The position numbers and the translations under genes were made by a program. Under the pieces are notes generated by a model that was not told where the DNA came from, did not search any database, and saw only the letters and a program-made list of their open reading frames with translations. This document shows positions 35,765-44,819 of a stretch of DNA of 64,000 nucleotides, in pieces; within the stretch, counting starts at the first letter, position 1, and the number at the start of each line of letters is the position of its first letter. The stretch is from the NCBI GenBank assembly GCA_046349975.1, contig JAXMBH010000021.1, forward strand, positions 1-64,000, given 5' to 3'. This DNA comes from JABDGM01 sp046349975. GTDB taxonomy: Bacteria > Planctomycetota > Planctomycetia > Pirellulales > Lacipirellulaceae.

Positions 35765-35780
35765 TTTTGATTAATCAAAA
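35765..35780. promoter_or_regulatory. Perfect AT-rich palindrome upstream of the NRAMP gene
   Basis: TTTTGATTAATCAAAA is a perfect 16-bp inverted repeat in otherwise GC-rich DNA, 115 bp upstream of the transporter ATG. AT-rich palindromes of this kind are typical operators of metal-responsive repressors of the DtxR/MntR or Fur class; which one, if any, acts here is inference. Confidence 0.5.
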
Positions 35781-36157
35781 TAATTACCCGCGGGCGCGAT
35801 CGTGTCAAGCTCGGTCTAATCGACACAATCAAATTCTGTAAGCGCCCCAGGCGACCGCCGCTCGACGACGCGCCGCGATGATCAACGGTTCCACGCTGTG
35901 CTTTCCCCAGATCGAATGCGTCGTGTGTATCGATGATGCCGGCGGCCGAGCGGCAAGCGCCCCCGCGTCCCGCGCGCTGGCATTTCCCTCAAGGTTCTGT
36001 TGTTCAGCGGTGCGCACCACGCACAATTCGCCGGCTGGCCTGGATTCGCACTAAGTCCTTGCTGCCACTCGGAAATTTGACCGCCCCGTATCGCAGGGGT
36101 ACATTTAAAAGGCCGCCGGGCCACGCCACTGCGACCGTCGCTAACGCGAGTCATGGG
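35781..36157. other. Remainder of the divergent spacer before the GNAT gene
   Basis: In the 507-bp spacer between the transporter and GNAT starts, I see only the palindrome at 35765-35780. Upstream in-frame codons of the GNAT frame (from 35933) are Arg/Pro-rich and unlike the family. Confidence 0.4.
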
Positions 36158-36712
36158 ATGAGTGTCAGCTATTACAAGCGGTACCGAATGGAGATCGATC
36201 TGCGAGGCCGCCGCCCGGAGCCGATGTTCGCACCGAGTGGCTATCGCTTGATCCCCTGGCGACCGGAGCTGCTCAACTATCACGCTGATGTGAAGTACTG
36301 CAGCTTTCGCAACGAGATCGACGCCGACGTCTTCAGCTGCCTCGGCGAACCGGAGGGTTGCCGCCGCCTGATGCAGGAGATCAGCCTCAAGGAAGGCTTT
36401 CTCCCCGAAGCAACCTGGCTCGCGATGCACGTCGTCGACGGCGAACCCGAAGCCTGCGGCACGATCCAAGGCATTCGCGTGGCGCACAGATTCGGTGCGA
36501 TCCAGAATATCGGCATCACACCGGAACACCGTGGTCGGGGGATCGGCACCGCCCTCATCGCCGCCGCCTTCAACGGCTTCCGCCAGGCCGGCCTCGCGCG
36601 CGTGTATCTGGAAGTGACGGCTCAGAACGACGGCGCCGTCCGGCTCTACAAGCGCCTTGGCTTTCGCCGCACGAAGACGCTGTTCAAGGCGGTGGAACTG
36701 GCCTATTCTTGA
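36158..36712 (+). CDS. GNAT-family N-acetyltransferase
   Basis: The acetyl-CoA binding motif A is clear: IQNIGITPEHRGRGIGTALI (R-G-R-G-I-G), followed by GLARVYLEVTAQNDGAVRLY and KRLGFRRTKTLFKAVEL. ATG 36158 gives 184 residues beginning MSVSYYKRYRMEIDL, a normal length. The acetyl acceptor is unknown; the flanking genes (NRAMP transporter and M16 peptidases) give no clue. Confidence 0.88.
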   Translation: MSVSYYKRYRMEIDLRGRRPEPMFAPSGYRLIPWRPELLNYHADVKYCSFRNEIDADVFSCLGEPEGCRRLMQEISLKEGFLPEATWLAMHVVDGEPEACGTIQGIRVAHRFGAIQNIGITPEHRGRGIGTALIAAAFNGFRQAGLARVYLEVTAQNDGAVRLYKRLGFRRTKTLFKAVELAYS

Positions 36713-36845
36713 CGCTCCAGCGCCGCCCCTGTGCCGCGCTGCGGACAACCCTTTGCCAGCGACCTTCACCACGTCAGCAATCACAGCCGCGTCCCTCCGT
36801 AGCTGAATTCGCCAGAATCCAGTCCGAACCAGGCATAAACTTTCA

Positions 36846-38087
36846 GTGACACAAATCCTCTCCCACCAGCTCGCCAACGGCATGGTCCTCGTCGGCGAAC
36901 CGACGCGCTCCGTCGAATCGGCCGCCTTCACGTTCCTCCTTCCCGCCGGCTGCAGTTACGACCCCGCCGGACGGGCCGGCCTCGCCTCGCTGACTGGCGA
37001 AATGATGCTCCGCGGCGCCGGGTCGCGCGATAGCCGCGCCTGGATCTCGGCCCTCGAAAACCTCGGCGTCGAGCGCGGCGAATCGGTCGGCGTTGCGCAG
37101 GCGACCTACCACGCCGCCACGCTTCGCCAAAACCTCGCGCCCGCGCTCGAACTCTTTGCTGACCTGCTCCGCCGACCGATGCTGCCGGCGGATCAGCTCG
37201 ATGCCGGCCGCAACACCTGCATCCAGGAGCTTCGCGCCATCGACGACGAGCCCAGCCACAAGCTCATGATCGAGCTTCGTCGCCGCCAATATCCCGACCC
37301 CTGGGGCCGCTCGAGCCACGGCGACGAGCCCGGCCTCCGCGCCACCAGCATCGACGACATCCGCAAGTTTCACGATCAACATTATCGGCCCGAAAACACG
37401 ATCCTCTCGGTCGCCGGCAACTTCGAGTGGCAGCCGCTTTGCGATACCGTCGAGAAACTCTTCGGCGATTGGCAGCGTGGCAGCGCTGCCGAACCCGCCA
37501 CCGGCAATGGCCAACCGGAGAGCCATTACATTCCATTCGAGTCGAACCAGTCGCACGTCGGCGTCGCGTATCCCACGATACCTTACAAGCACCCCGACTA
37601 CTTCCAAGCGTGGGCGGCCGTCGGCGTGCTCTCGAGCGGCTCCAGCTCGCGGCTCTTCACCGAAGTGCGCGAGAAGCGCGGCCTGTGCTACACGGTCTAT
37701 GCGTCGCTGCACACGCAGCGCGACCGGGCGAGCGTGCTCTGCTATGCCGGCACCACGGCCGAACGGGCCCAAGAAACACTCGACGTCACGGTGAGCGAGC
37801 TGCACCGCCTCGGCAGCGGCATCGAACAGAGCGAACTCAGCCGCCTCAAGGCCCGCATCAAGAGCTCGCTCATCATGCAGCAAGAGTCGACCTCTGCTCG
37901 CAGCGGCGCGCTCGGCCGCGACTGGTATCACCTCGGCCGCGCTCGATCGCTCGATGAAGTCGGCCGCCTCGTCGACGCCCTCACGGCCGATTCGATCAAC
38001 GCCTTCTTGGAAGCCAACCCGCCGCGTGACCTGCTGGTCGTGACGCTCGGGCCTGAACCGCTGGAGATGCCGGATGGAATTTCGTAA
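36846..38087 (+). CDS. M16-family peptidase-like protein, inactive subunit
   Basis: This is a 413-residue M16 (pitrilysin/processing peptidase-like) protein. The zinc motif HxxEH is replaced by SLTGEMMLRG at the corresponding place, so it cannot bind zinc in the usual way, but the C-terminal Arg/Tyr pair is present in EVREKRGLCYTVYASLHTQR, as in the substrate-binding subunits of two-chain M16 enzymes. GTG start at 36846. It overlaps the next gene, an active M16 protein, by 14 bp; the two products very likely form a heterodimer. Confidence 0.88.
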   Translation: MTQILSHQLANGMVLVGEPTRSVESAAFTFLLPAGCSYDPAGRAGLASLTGEMMLRGAGSRDSRAWISALENLGVERGESVGVAQATYHAATLRQNLAPALELFADLLRRPMLPADQLDAGRNTCIQELRAIDDEPSHKLMIELRRRQYPDPWGRSSHGDEPGLRATSIDDIRKFHDQHYRPENTILSVAGNFEWQPLCDTVEKLFGDWQRGSAAEPATGNGQPESHYIPFESNQSHVGVAYPTIPYKHPDYFQAWAAVGVLSSGSSSRLFTEVREKRGLCYTVYASLHTQRDRASVLCYAGTTAERAQETLDVTVSELHRLGSGIEQSELSRLKARIKSSLIMQQESTSARSGALGRDWYHLGRARSLDEVGRLVDALTADSINAFLEANPPRDLLVVTLGPEPLEMPDGIS

Positions 38088-39312
38088 GCACCGTTTGGAG
38101 AACGGCCTGGAGATCATCGCCGAATCGAACGACGACGCCCACTCGATGAGTGTGGCGTTCCTCGTGCGGACTGGCTCGCGCGACGAAGCCGACGATGTTG
38201 CCGGCGTGAGCCACTTCCTCGAGCACATGTGCTTCAAAGGGACGCCGCGCCGCAGCGCCGATGACGTCAACCGCGAGTTCGACGAAATCGGCGCTCACTA
38301 CAACGCGTTCACGAGCGAAGAAGTTACGGCCTACTACGCCTCGGTGCTGCCCGAGTACCAGGAAGCCAGCGTCGACATCCTCGCCGATATTCTGCGTCCC
38401 AGCCTGCGGCCGGATGACTTCGACATGGAGAAGAAGGTCATCCTGGAAGAGATCCAGATGTATCTCGACCAGCCGCCGTACGGCATGGACGACCGCATCA
38501 AGGCGCTCCACATGGGCCGGCATCCGCTCGCCAAGAGCGTGCTCGGCACGAGCGACAGCGTCGGCGCGCTGACGCCCGAGCAAATGCGTAAGTACTTCGA
38601 CTCGCGGTACGCGGCCGACAACGTGTTCGTGGCGGCCGCCGGCAAGGTGAACTTCGAAGCCCTCATCGAGCAGGTCGCCAAGCGGTGCAGCGATTGGAAG
38701 CCGCAGTCGGCGCAGCGCGATATACCGCGGGCGACGTCGAAGAAGAAGTTCGAAGTGGTTCATCGGCCCACATGCACGCAAGAGTACGTGCTGCAGCTGG
38801 CCGATGCGCCGGCCTCCGAAGACCGCGACCGCTACGCGGCGAAACTCCTCGCCACGATCGTCGGCGACGACTCCGGCAGCCGCATGTACTGGGAGCTGGT
38901 CGACCCCGGCCTCGCCGAAACGGCGAGCTTGGGGCACTATGAGTACCTCGGCGCGGGGATGTTCTACACCTGGCTCGCCTGCGAGCCGGATGACGTGCAG
39001 GACAACCTCGAACGCCTCAGCGACTTGCTTCGCACGATCGAGCAAGACGGCGTCACCGAAGAGGAACTGCGTCTCGCCAAGAACAAGGTGAAGGCGCGTG
39101 TGGTGCTCAGCAGCGAGCGTCCGCAAAGCCGCCTGTTCAACATCGGCGGCAACTGGCTGCAACGCCGCGAGTACCGCACGGTGGCCGACGACCTCAAGGC
39201 CCTCGACGACGTAACGACGGCGGCGATTCGCGAGGTGCTCGCGAAGTATCCGCTGACGGATGCATCGACGATCGCGGTGGGTCCTTGCGAAGACGTGCAA
39301 GAGCCGAAGTGA
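38074..39312 (+). CDS. M16-family zinc metallopeptidase, catalytic subunit
   Basis: The zinc-binding motif HFLEH is present at about residues 48-52 in VSHFLEHMCFKGTPRRSADD, with the downstream glutamate in EEVTAYYASVLPEYQ. ILADILRPSLRPDDFDMEKK and VILEEIQMYLDQPP are typical M16B sequences. In contrast to the preceding gene it lacks the Arg/Tyr pair in the C-terminal half, complementing that partner. The start overlaps the upstream gene by 14 bp, which suggests coupled translation and equal stoichiometry. Confidence 0.93.
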   Translation: MEFRKHRLENGLEIIAESNDDAHSMSVAFLVRTGSRDEADDVAGVSHFLEHMCFKGTPRRSADDVNREFDEIGAHYNAFTSEEVTAYYASVLPEYQEASVDILADILRPSLRPDDFDMEKKVILEEIQMYLDQPPYGMDDRIKALHMGRHPLAKSVLGTSDSVGALTPEQMRKYFDSRYAADNVFVAAAGKVNFEALIEQVAKRCSDWKPQSAQRDIPRATSKKKFEVVHRPTCTQEYVLQLADAPASEDRDRYAAKLLATIVGDDSGSRMYWELVDPGLAETASLGHYEYLGAGMFYTWLACEPDDVQDNLERLSDLLRTIEQDGVTEEELRLAKNKVKARVVLSSERPQSRLFNIGGNWLQRREYRTVADDLKALDDVTTAAIREVLAKYPLTDASTIAVGPCEDVQEPK

Positions 39313-40127
39313 GCGATGCCGCGTCTTCGTAGGACGGACAGTTCTATCGGTCGGTGCAAGTCTTGCCTGCGGTGGCGGGCTGCCTGGGCGAGGCCGAACC
39401 CTTCCCTTGCCGCTCCCTATGAGGGAGGGGAAATGTTGGGAGGCGGTGATGCGCTGGTCGACGTCGCCCGGGGTGCGGTGATGCGCCACCCAGCCCGGGC
39501 CCGTGTTGCCTGCAGTCCGGAGGGGTGGCTCTGTGGCGCGGGGGATTCTGCACTGCGTGTGAAAACGCATTTTTTATTGCAAAACTCCGGTTGGCCTGCG
39601 CCGTAAGGTGTGAACGGACCAAGGTTTGCGCGATCGGGCGGCGGAATTTACTAAATGGGCGCGTTTGAAAATACACGAAACGATTGGCGGGAGTGCCCGC
39701 GTGGCACCGCCGGCGCTGGGCGCGCACGGAGAGCGCCGCCGGGAGCAGGTTGGTATCGGGTTTTCAAAGAGCGACGGCTGCGCGGTGAGGCCGCGTGGAG
39801 ATGAGTATAGCGGATAGTATACGGATGTCAATGATTATTTTGGGCCACCTGCGACCTGCGGGCGGCACTTTGGGTTGGCCGGCAACGGTCTCGTTTTCTG
39901 GTGCGCTGCCACCCCTCCCTTAATCCCTCCCCGTCGAAGGGGAGGGAAACCGCACAACTTCCTTTCAGTGGTTGGCGCCCCCCAGGCTATCGCGGTTGGG
40001 GCGCAAGGCGTGGGTGGGCAAAGGTTGTACTGCAACGGCCGCTGTTCGCTGTAACGGTTTGAACAGGGGGCGTGCTATAATCTCCCTCACGCGGCGGGAC
40101 GAATGCTTGGTCAGCGGAAGTTAAGGA
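39313..40127. other. 815-bp intergenic region upstream of the restriction-modification gene
   Basis: No convincing gene is present. It contains a degenerate copy of the fliQ-fliR repeat (GTAGGACGGACA at 39329-39340), a CTCCCT/AGGGAG hairpin near 39411-39428, and a 37-bp element at 39910-39946 that recurs after the restriction gene. An AT-rich patch lies near 39808-39841. A GC-poor stretch (GCATTTTTTATTGC, about 39568-39581) is unexplained. Confidence 0.5.
39910..39946. repeat. Left flanking hairpin repeat of the restriction gene
   Basis: CACCCCTCCC begins a 37-bp element with the stem CCCTCCCC/GGGGAGGG around TCGAA. A second copy in the same orientation lies at 43653-43689 (5 mismatches). 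Confidence 0.85.
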
Positions 40128-43100
40128 ATGTCGGTCGAAGCCATTCAACAATTCATTGAACATTGGTCGCGTTCGGGTGGAGCGGAGCGGGCCAACTATG
40201 TGCTGTTTCTCAACGAGCTGTGCGACATTCTCGAAGTGCCGCGGCCCGAGCCGACGGTGCCGGAGGATGACGAGAACGCCTACGTGTTCGAGCGGCGGGT
40301 GATCTTTCACAACCCCGATGGCACCCAAACGCACGGCAGCATCGACCTGTACAAGCGCGGGTGCTTCGTGTTGGAGTCGAAGCAAGGCGTCGAGAAGGTG
40401 GATGACGAGGCGCAACTGTCCGCCGCTGGGCAGGAGCGGCGGCGGCAGCGCAAGCGAGGCCATGGCACGCGCGGTACGACGGCGTGGAACGACACGCTGC
40501 TGCGAGCCCGCGGGCAGGCCGAACAATATGCGCGGGCACTCACGGCGCCCGAAACGCGACCGCCGTTTCTCGTGGTGGTCGACGTCGGCCACACGATCGA
40601 TTTATATGCCGAGTTCACCCAGACCGGCGGCACGTACGTTGCGTTCCCCGATCCGCAAACGAATCGCATCCGGCTGAGCCAGCTCGTCGACCCGGAAATC
40701 CGCGAGCGGTTGCGAGCGGTGTGGCTCGATCCGCTGTCGCTCGACCCGGCGCGGCGAAGCGCCAAGGTCACGCGTGAAATCGCGGCGAAACTGGCTGAGC
40801 TGGCGAAGTTGTTCGAGGCGCAGAAGCATGACCCACACGACGTGGCGCAGTTCCTCATGCGGTGCCTATTCACGATGTTTGCGGAGGACGTGGGGCTGTT
40901 GCCGCAAGACGGCTTCCGCGACATGCTCCGCGCGCTCGATCACCCGGCCGCTTTCAAGCCGATGGCCGAGGACCTGTGGCGGAACATGAACGTGGGCGGT
41001 TTCTCGGCCCACTTCCGCAAGAAGCTGCTGCAATTCAACGGCGGACTGTTTGCCGATCCCACGGCGCTGGAGGTGAACCGCGACCAGCTCGATTTATTGA
41101 TCGAGGCGTCGAGCAAACAGTGGAAGGACGTTGAACCGGCGATTTTTGGCACGCTGCTGGAGCGGGCACTCGACCCGGTCGAGCGGCACAAGCTGGGTGC
41201 GCACTACACGCCGCGGGCGTACGTCGAACGCCTCGTCATGCCCACGATTATCGAACCGATCCGCAAGGAATGGGACGCCGTCCGCATCGCCGCGATTCTT
41301 CACGCCCAGCAAGGCGAGCGCGACGAGGCGGTTAAAGAGCTCGAAGCGTTCCATGACAAGCTCTGCGACACCAAAGTCCTCGACCCCGCCTGCGGCTCCG
41401 GCAACTTCCTCTACGTCACGCTCGAACACCTCAAGCGGATCGAAGGCGAAGTCTTCAGCACCTACCAGAGCATTGCCGAACGGCAAACGCTGTTGGAAAG
41501 CGGGCACACGGTCGACCCGCACCAGTTGCTCGGAATCGAGATCAACCCGCGGGCGGCGGCCATCGCCGATATCGTGCTGTGGATCGGCTACTTGCAGTGG
41601 CACTTTCGCACCCGCGGCAACGTCAACCCGCCCGAACCCGTCATCAAGAACTTCAAAAACATCGAGTGCCGGGATGCACTGCTAACTTGGTCCAGCCGCG
41701 AACCTCTGCTCGATAATAGCGGCAAGCCCGTAACGCGGTGGGATGGACGGACTACAAGAACTCATCCGATAACAGGCGAGGAAGTTCCTGACGAAACAGC
41801 CCGTGTGATCTCGTACACCTATATCAACGCGAAAACAGCGACTTGGCCGACGACCGATTTTATCGTTGGAAATCCGCCTTTTATTGGGTTCGCCCGGATG
41901 CGAGATTCATTAGGGGATGGCTACACGGACACCATCCGAAGAGTTTATGACGAACTTCCTGAATCGTGCGACTATGTAATGTACTGGTGGCATAAGGCTG
42001 CTGAACGCCTTCGCACTGGCCACCTTCGCCAGTTTGGATTTATCGCGACCAATAGCCTTCGTCAGACTTTTAACCGGCGCGTTATCGAGCCTTTCCTCAG
42101 TGGCGATTCACCAATCTCGCTTATCTACGCAATTCCAGATCATCCTTGGGTGGATGCTTCATTAGGTGCATCCGTCCGAATATCCATGACCGTCTGCGAG
42201 AAGGGGTTTCACCCAGGTGTGCTCTTGCACGCTCAACGAGAAATCGAGGCGGATGACGATCAGATTCTAGTAGAGTTTAGTCGACAGAATGGAACTATCT
42301 TCTCGAACCTTACGATCGGTACCGACGTTGGTAGCGCGCAGACCTTAAAAGCTAATGATGACTTGAGTAATCGAGGAGTATGTCTATTTGGCGCGGGTTT
42401 CATCGTTAGCAGAGAGCAAGCGGCAAGTCTGGGTTTGGGTAAGCGAAAAGGGCTTGAGCGACACATTCGCGAGTATTGTCACGGGCGTGATCTCACGCAA
42501 ATCTCCAGGGATGTAATGGTAATAGATTTGTTCGGCATGGAAGCGGAAGAGGTTCGCGCAACATACCCTGAGGTATATCAATGGGTTGTTGAAAGGGTTA
42601 AACCCGAGCGCGATCAAAATAATCGAAAAGTTCGGCGCGAGAAGTGGTGGCTGTTTGGCGAAACGAATCCGAAGCTGCGCGCTCAGTTGGCTGGCCTTAA
42701 CCGATACATTGCAACGGTGGAAACATCGCGCCATCGTTTTTTTCAATTTTTAGGATTTGAGATTCTGCCCGACAACATGTTGGTGAATGTCGCATTAAAC
42801 GACGCGTATCATCTAGGCACGCTGTCATCGCGAATTCACGTTGTTTGGGCTCTCGCCTGTGGCGGTCGCTTGGGCGTTGGGAATGATCCTCGATACAACA
42901 AAACAAAGTGTTTCGAGACCTTCCCCTTCCCCGACGCCACCGAATCCCAAAAATCCCGCATCCGCGAACTCGGCGAACAACTCGACGCCCATCGCAAGCG
43001 CCAGCAAGCAGCGCATCCCAAGCTCACGATGACCGGCATGTACAACGTGCTCGAAAAACTCCGCGCCGGCGAAACGCTCACCGCGAGGGAACAACAAATC

Positions 43101-43592
43101 CACGAGCAAGGCCTCGTCTCCGTTCTCCGCCAAATCCACGACGACCTCGACGCCGCCGTCGCCGAAGCATACGGCTGGCCCGTTGACCTCAGCGACGAAG
43201 AAATCCTCGCGCGACTCGTCGCATTGAATCACGAGCGAGCTGAGGAAGAGCGGCGGGGGATCGTGCGGTGGTTGCGGCCCGAGTTTCAGAACCCTGGCGG
43301 AACCAAGCAGACGGCGATTGCGGTGACGGAGGAGACGACCGTCGCGGTGAAGACGAAGGCCCAGCCCGCGGCGGCGAAGAAAACGGCGTGGCCGAAGACA
43401 CTTTCGGCGCAAGCGGGCGCGGTTCACGCGGCGCTCGCCACGTTCGCCGCCGGGGCGAGTGCGAAGGATGTTGCCAAGACGTTCGGGCGGGCGACAGAGA
43501 CGCGGGTCGAGCGCGTCGGGGAGATTTTGGAGACGCTCGCCGCGCTGGGGAAGGCGCGGGAGGTTGGTGGGGAGAGGTTTTTGGCTACGTGA
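40128..43592 (+). CDS. MmeI-like single-chain restriction-modification enzyme (type IIL/IIG)
   Basis: The 1154-residue protein combines nuclease, methyltransferase and target-recognition regions. Nuclease: D73-x9-E83-x-K85 in GSIDLYKRGCFVLESKQG, the spacing of MmeI. Methyltransferase: SAM motif I DPACGSGNFL (about 419-428) and the N6-adenine motif IV NPPF (about 582) in DFIVGNPPFIGF. About residues 630-930 form the presumed recognition region. Such enzymes cut outside the site and methylate one strand, needing no partner gene, which fits the lone gene here. DNA for the recognition region is poorer in GC than both flanks. The C-terminal 200 residues include an Ala/Lys-rich linker and a small helical domain of unknown role. 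Confidence 0.88.
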   Translation: MSVEAIQQFIEHWSRSGGAERANYVLFLNELCDILEVPRPEPTVPEDDENAYVFERRVIFHNPDGTQTHGSIDLYKRGCFVLESKQGVEKVDDEAQLSAAGQERRRQRKRGHGTRGTTAWNDTLLRARGQAEQYARALTAPETRPPFLVVVDVGHTIDLYAEFTQTGGTYVAFPDPQTNRIRLSQLVDPEIRERLRAVWLDPLSLDPARRSAKVTREIAAKLAELAKLFEAQKHDPHDVAQFLMRCLFTMFAEDVGLLPQDGFRDMLRALDHPAAFKPMAEDLWRNMNVGGFSAHFRKKLLQFNGGLFADPTALEVNRDQLDLLIEASSKQWKDVEPAIFGTLLERALDPVERHKLGAHYTPRAYVERLVMPTIIEPIRKEWDAVRIAAILHAQQGERDEAVKELEAFHDKLCDTKVLDPACGSGNFLYVTLEHLKRIEGEVFSTYQSIAERQTLLESGHTVDPHQLLGIEINPRAAAIADIVLWIGYLQWHFRTRGNVNPPEPVIKNFKNIECRDALLTWSSREPLLDNSGKPVTRWDGRTTRTHPITGEEVPDETARVISYTYINAKTATWPTTDFIVGNPPFIGFARMRDSLGDGYTDTIRRVYDELPESCDYVMYWWHKAAERLRTGHLRQFGFIATNSLRQTFNRRVIEPFLSGDSPISLIYAIPDHPWVDASLGASVRISMTVCEKGFHPGVLLHAQREIEADDDQILVEFSRQNGTIFSNLTIGTDVGSAQTLKANDDLSNRGVCLFGAGFIVSREQAASLGLGKRKGLERHIREYCHGRDLTQISRDVMVIDLFGMEAEEVRATYPEVYQWVVERVKPERDQNNRKVRREKWWLFGETNPKLRAQLAGLNRYIATVETSRHRFFQFLGFEILPDNMLVNVALNDAYHLGTLSSRIHVVWALACGGRLGVGNDPRYNKTKCFETFPFPDATESQKSRIRELGEQLDAHRKRQQAAHPKLTMTGMYNVLEKLRAGETLTAREQQIHEQGLVSVLRQIHDDLDAAVAEAYGWPVDLSDEEILARLVALNHERAEEERRGIVRWLRPEFQNPGGTKQTAIAVTEETTVAVKTKAQPAAAKKTAWPKTLSAQAGAVHAALATFAAGASAKDVAKTFGRATETRVERVGEILETLAALGKAREVGGERFLAT

Positions 43593-43652
43593 GGGTTTGC
43601 GCGAGGCCGCTCTGTTGGATGGCGGGGGAATTGAGAGGCCTGTGGCGGGGTT

Positions 43653-43689
43653 GCACCCCTCCCCTAGCCCCTCCCCTTCGAAAGGGAGG
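43653..43689. repeat. Right flanking hairpin repeat of the restriction gene
   Basis: This is the same 37-bp element as 39910-39946, same orientation, 61 bp after the restriction gene stop. Confidence 0.85.
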
Positions 43690-43787
43690 GGGAGCAAGAC
43701 ATAGCCACATCGAGGGTCGGCCAGCGGTGTGACGGTTCGGATTGGAGCGGCGGGTGGGTCGCGAGATGGCGACGCCCGGAATGGGCT

Positions 43788-44270
43788 TTACTTTGGGTGG
43801 CGGGGACGGGAGAAGGCGCCGGCTGGTGTGCCGTGCAGGGGAAACGCCAGGAGGGAGTCGGGGTTCGTGAGGCTGCTCAAGAGCATGGTGATGGAGCGGA
43901 AGTGATGGCCAACTTGCACGTTGACGACGGCGGTGACACGGTTGACGGTAATGACATGGCATTGGCGTCCGGTGCGGGCGCAGAGGAGGCTGTCGCCTGG
44001 TTGAATGGTGAGGGGCCGGCGGTCGGGATGCGTGGCGGGAAGTTTTGTGGCCAGGCGATCGCTGGGGGAAATGGGAGCCGTAGCGAACACTTCGCCGGAG
44101 CCGTCGCAAGCGTGACAGAGGACGGCCGAGGTGGTTTCGAGCGCGCCGGTGCCGCCGCAGGCAAAGCACGGTGCATCGTAGACTTTGCCGGTGCCATCGC
44201 AAGCGGCGCAGGGGATTCCGGCAGAAAGTGTTTGCATTCCGGTGCCTTGGCATTCCCTGCAGCGCGCCAT
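43788..44270 (-). CDS. Stand-alone DnaJ-type zinc-finger protein
   Basis: The N-terminal 60 residues hold four CxxCxGxG modules: CRECQGTG (4-11), CAACDGTG (21-28), CFACGGTG (35-42) and CHACDGSG (52-59). This equals the cysteine-rich domain of DnaJ, which binds two zinc ions, but there is no J-domain and no DnaJ C-terminal domain. The remaining ~100 residues are unrecognised (PLTIQPGDSLLCARTGRQCH, then VTAVVNVQVGHHFRSIT). No good Shine-Dalgarno precedes ATG 44270. It is convergent with the restriction enzyme gene. It may be a chaperone-like or redox scaffold, but the role is unknown. Confidence 0.7.
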   Translation of the reverse strand: MARCRECQGTGMQTLSAGIPCAACDGTGKVYDAPCFACGGTGALETTSAVLCHACDGSGEVFATAPISPSDRLATKLPATHPDRRPLTIQPGDSLLCARTGRQCHVITVNRVTAVVNVQVGHHFRSITMLLSSLTNPDSLLAFPLHGTPAGAFSRPRHPK

Positions 44271-44819
44271 GTATTGAGGTTAATGGGGAAACGAAAATTG
44301 GCCAGTCGCGTTTGTTGCTACAACGCGGGTTTTTTTCGGCGGTGTGCGGCCCGATTTCGGAATTGAAAAACGGCAGGTCGGGGGCCAGCCGCTCGTGGGC
44401 AAGAGAGGCGAGGTCGAGGCATTCGCGATAATTCGGGATGACGACTTCTGCGGCGGGGATCCGGGAGGGTCGCATGGCCATTTCCTGGGAAGTACTAGAA
44501 GCAGTTTCAAAACCGTGGGCTAGCGCCCTGCGGCTAATCGGATTAGCCGCAATGCGCTAGCGTCCGGTTCGCGTTGCTAGTTTTGAAACTACTTCTAGGA
44601 ATGTAGCATTTCAGCAGTTGCCGATTGGCTTGGGTCTAGCGGGTTTTTGCGTTCGATAGACGACGGAACGCGTTCCGTTAAAGATGAGATTAGAACGGAG
44701 CTGCTACAACGGAGCGCTTAGCGCGCCCGAGCGCGCCGCCACGACTGACTATTTGACGGGGCGTATGGCAGTTCGATGGTAGGATCGGCAACGCACAAGA
44801 AGAACAGACGATCAATACG
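44271..44819. other. 549-bp spacer between divergent zinc-finger and CbiX genes
   Basis: No gene is recognised. It contains the palindromic repeat at 44497-44596. Frames here (for example minus-strand 43585-44481) overlap the zinc-finger gene and read as Arg/Pro/His-rich noise. Confidence 0.45.
44497..44596. repeat. Palindromic repeat upstream of cbiX (copy B)
   Basis: This is a 100-bp element with outer arms AGAAGCAGTTTCAAAA and TTTTGAAACTACTTCT (one mismatch), inner perfect palindrome GCGGCTAATC/GATTAGCCGC and CTAGCG words. Same family as 16074-16170. Confidence 0.88.

Noticed and set aside
36843..38270. Long minus-strand open frame antisense to the M16 genes (475 codons), and similar ones at 37996-39570 and 57723-59090.
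   Set aside because: They lie opposite genes with strong family motifs, have no domain features and are expected by chance in GC-rich DNA with strong codon bias.
43585..44481. Minus-strand 298-codon frame overlapping the zinc-finger gene.
   Set aside because: Arg/His/Pro-rich composition and overlap with the clear CxxCxGxG frame show it to be a shadow.
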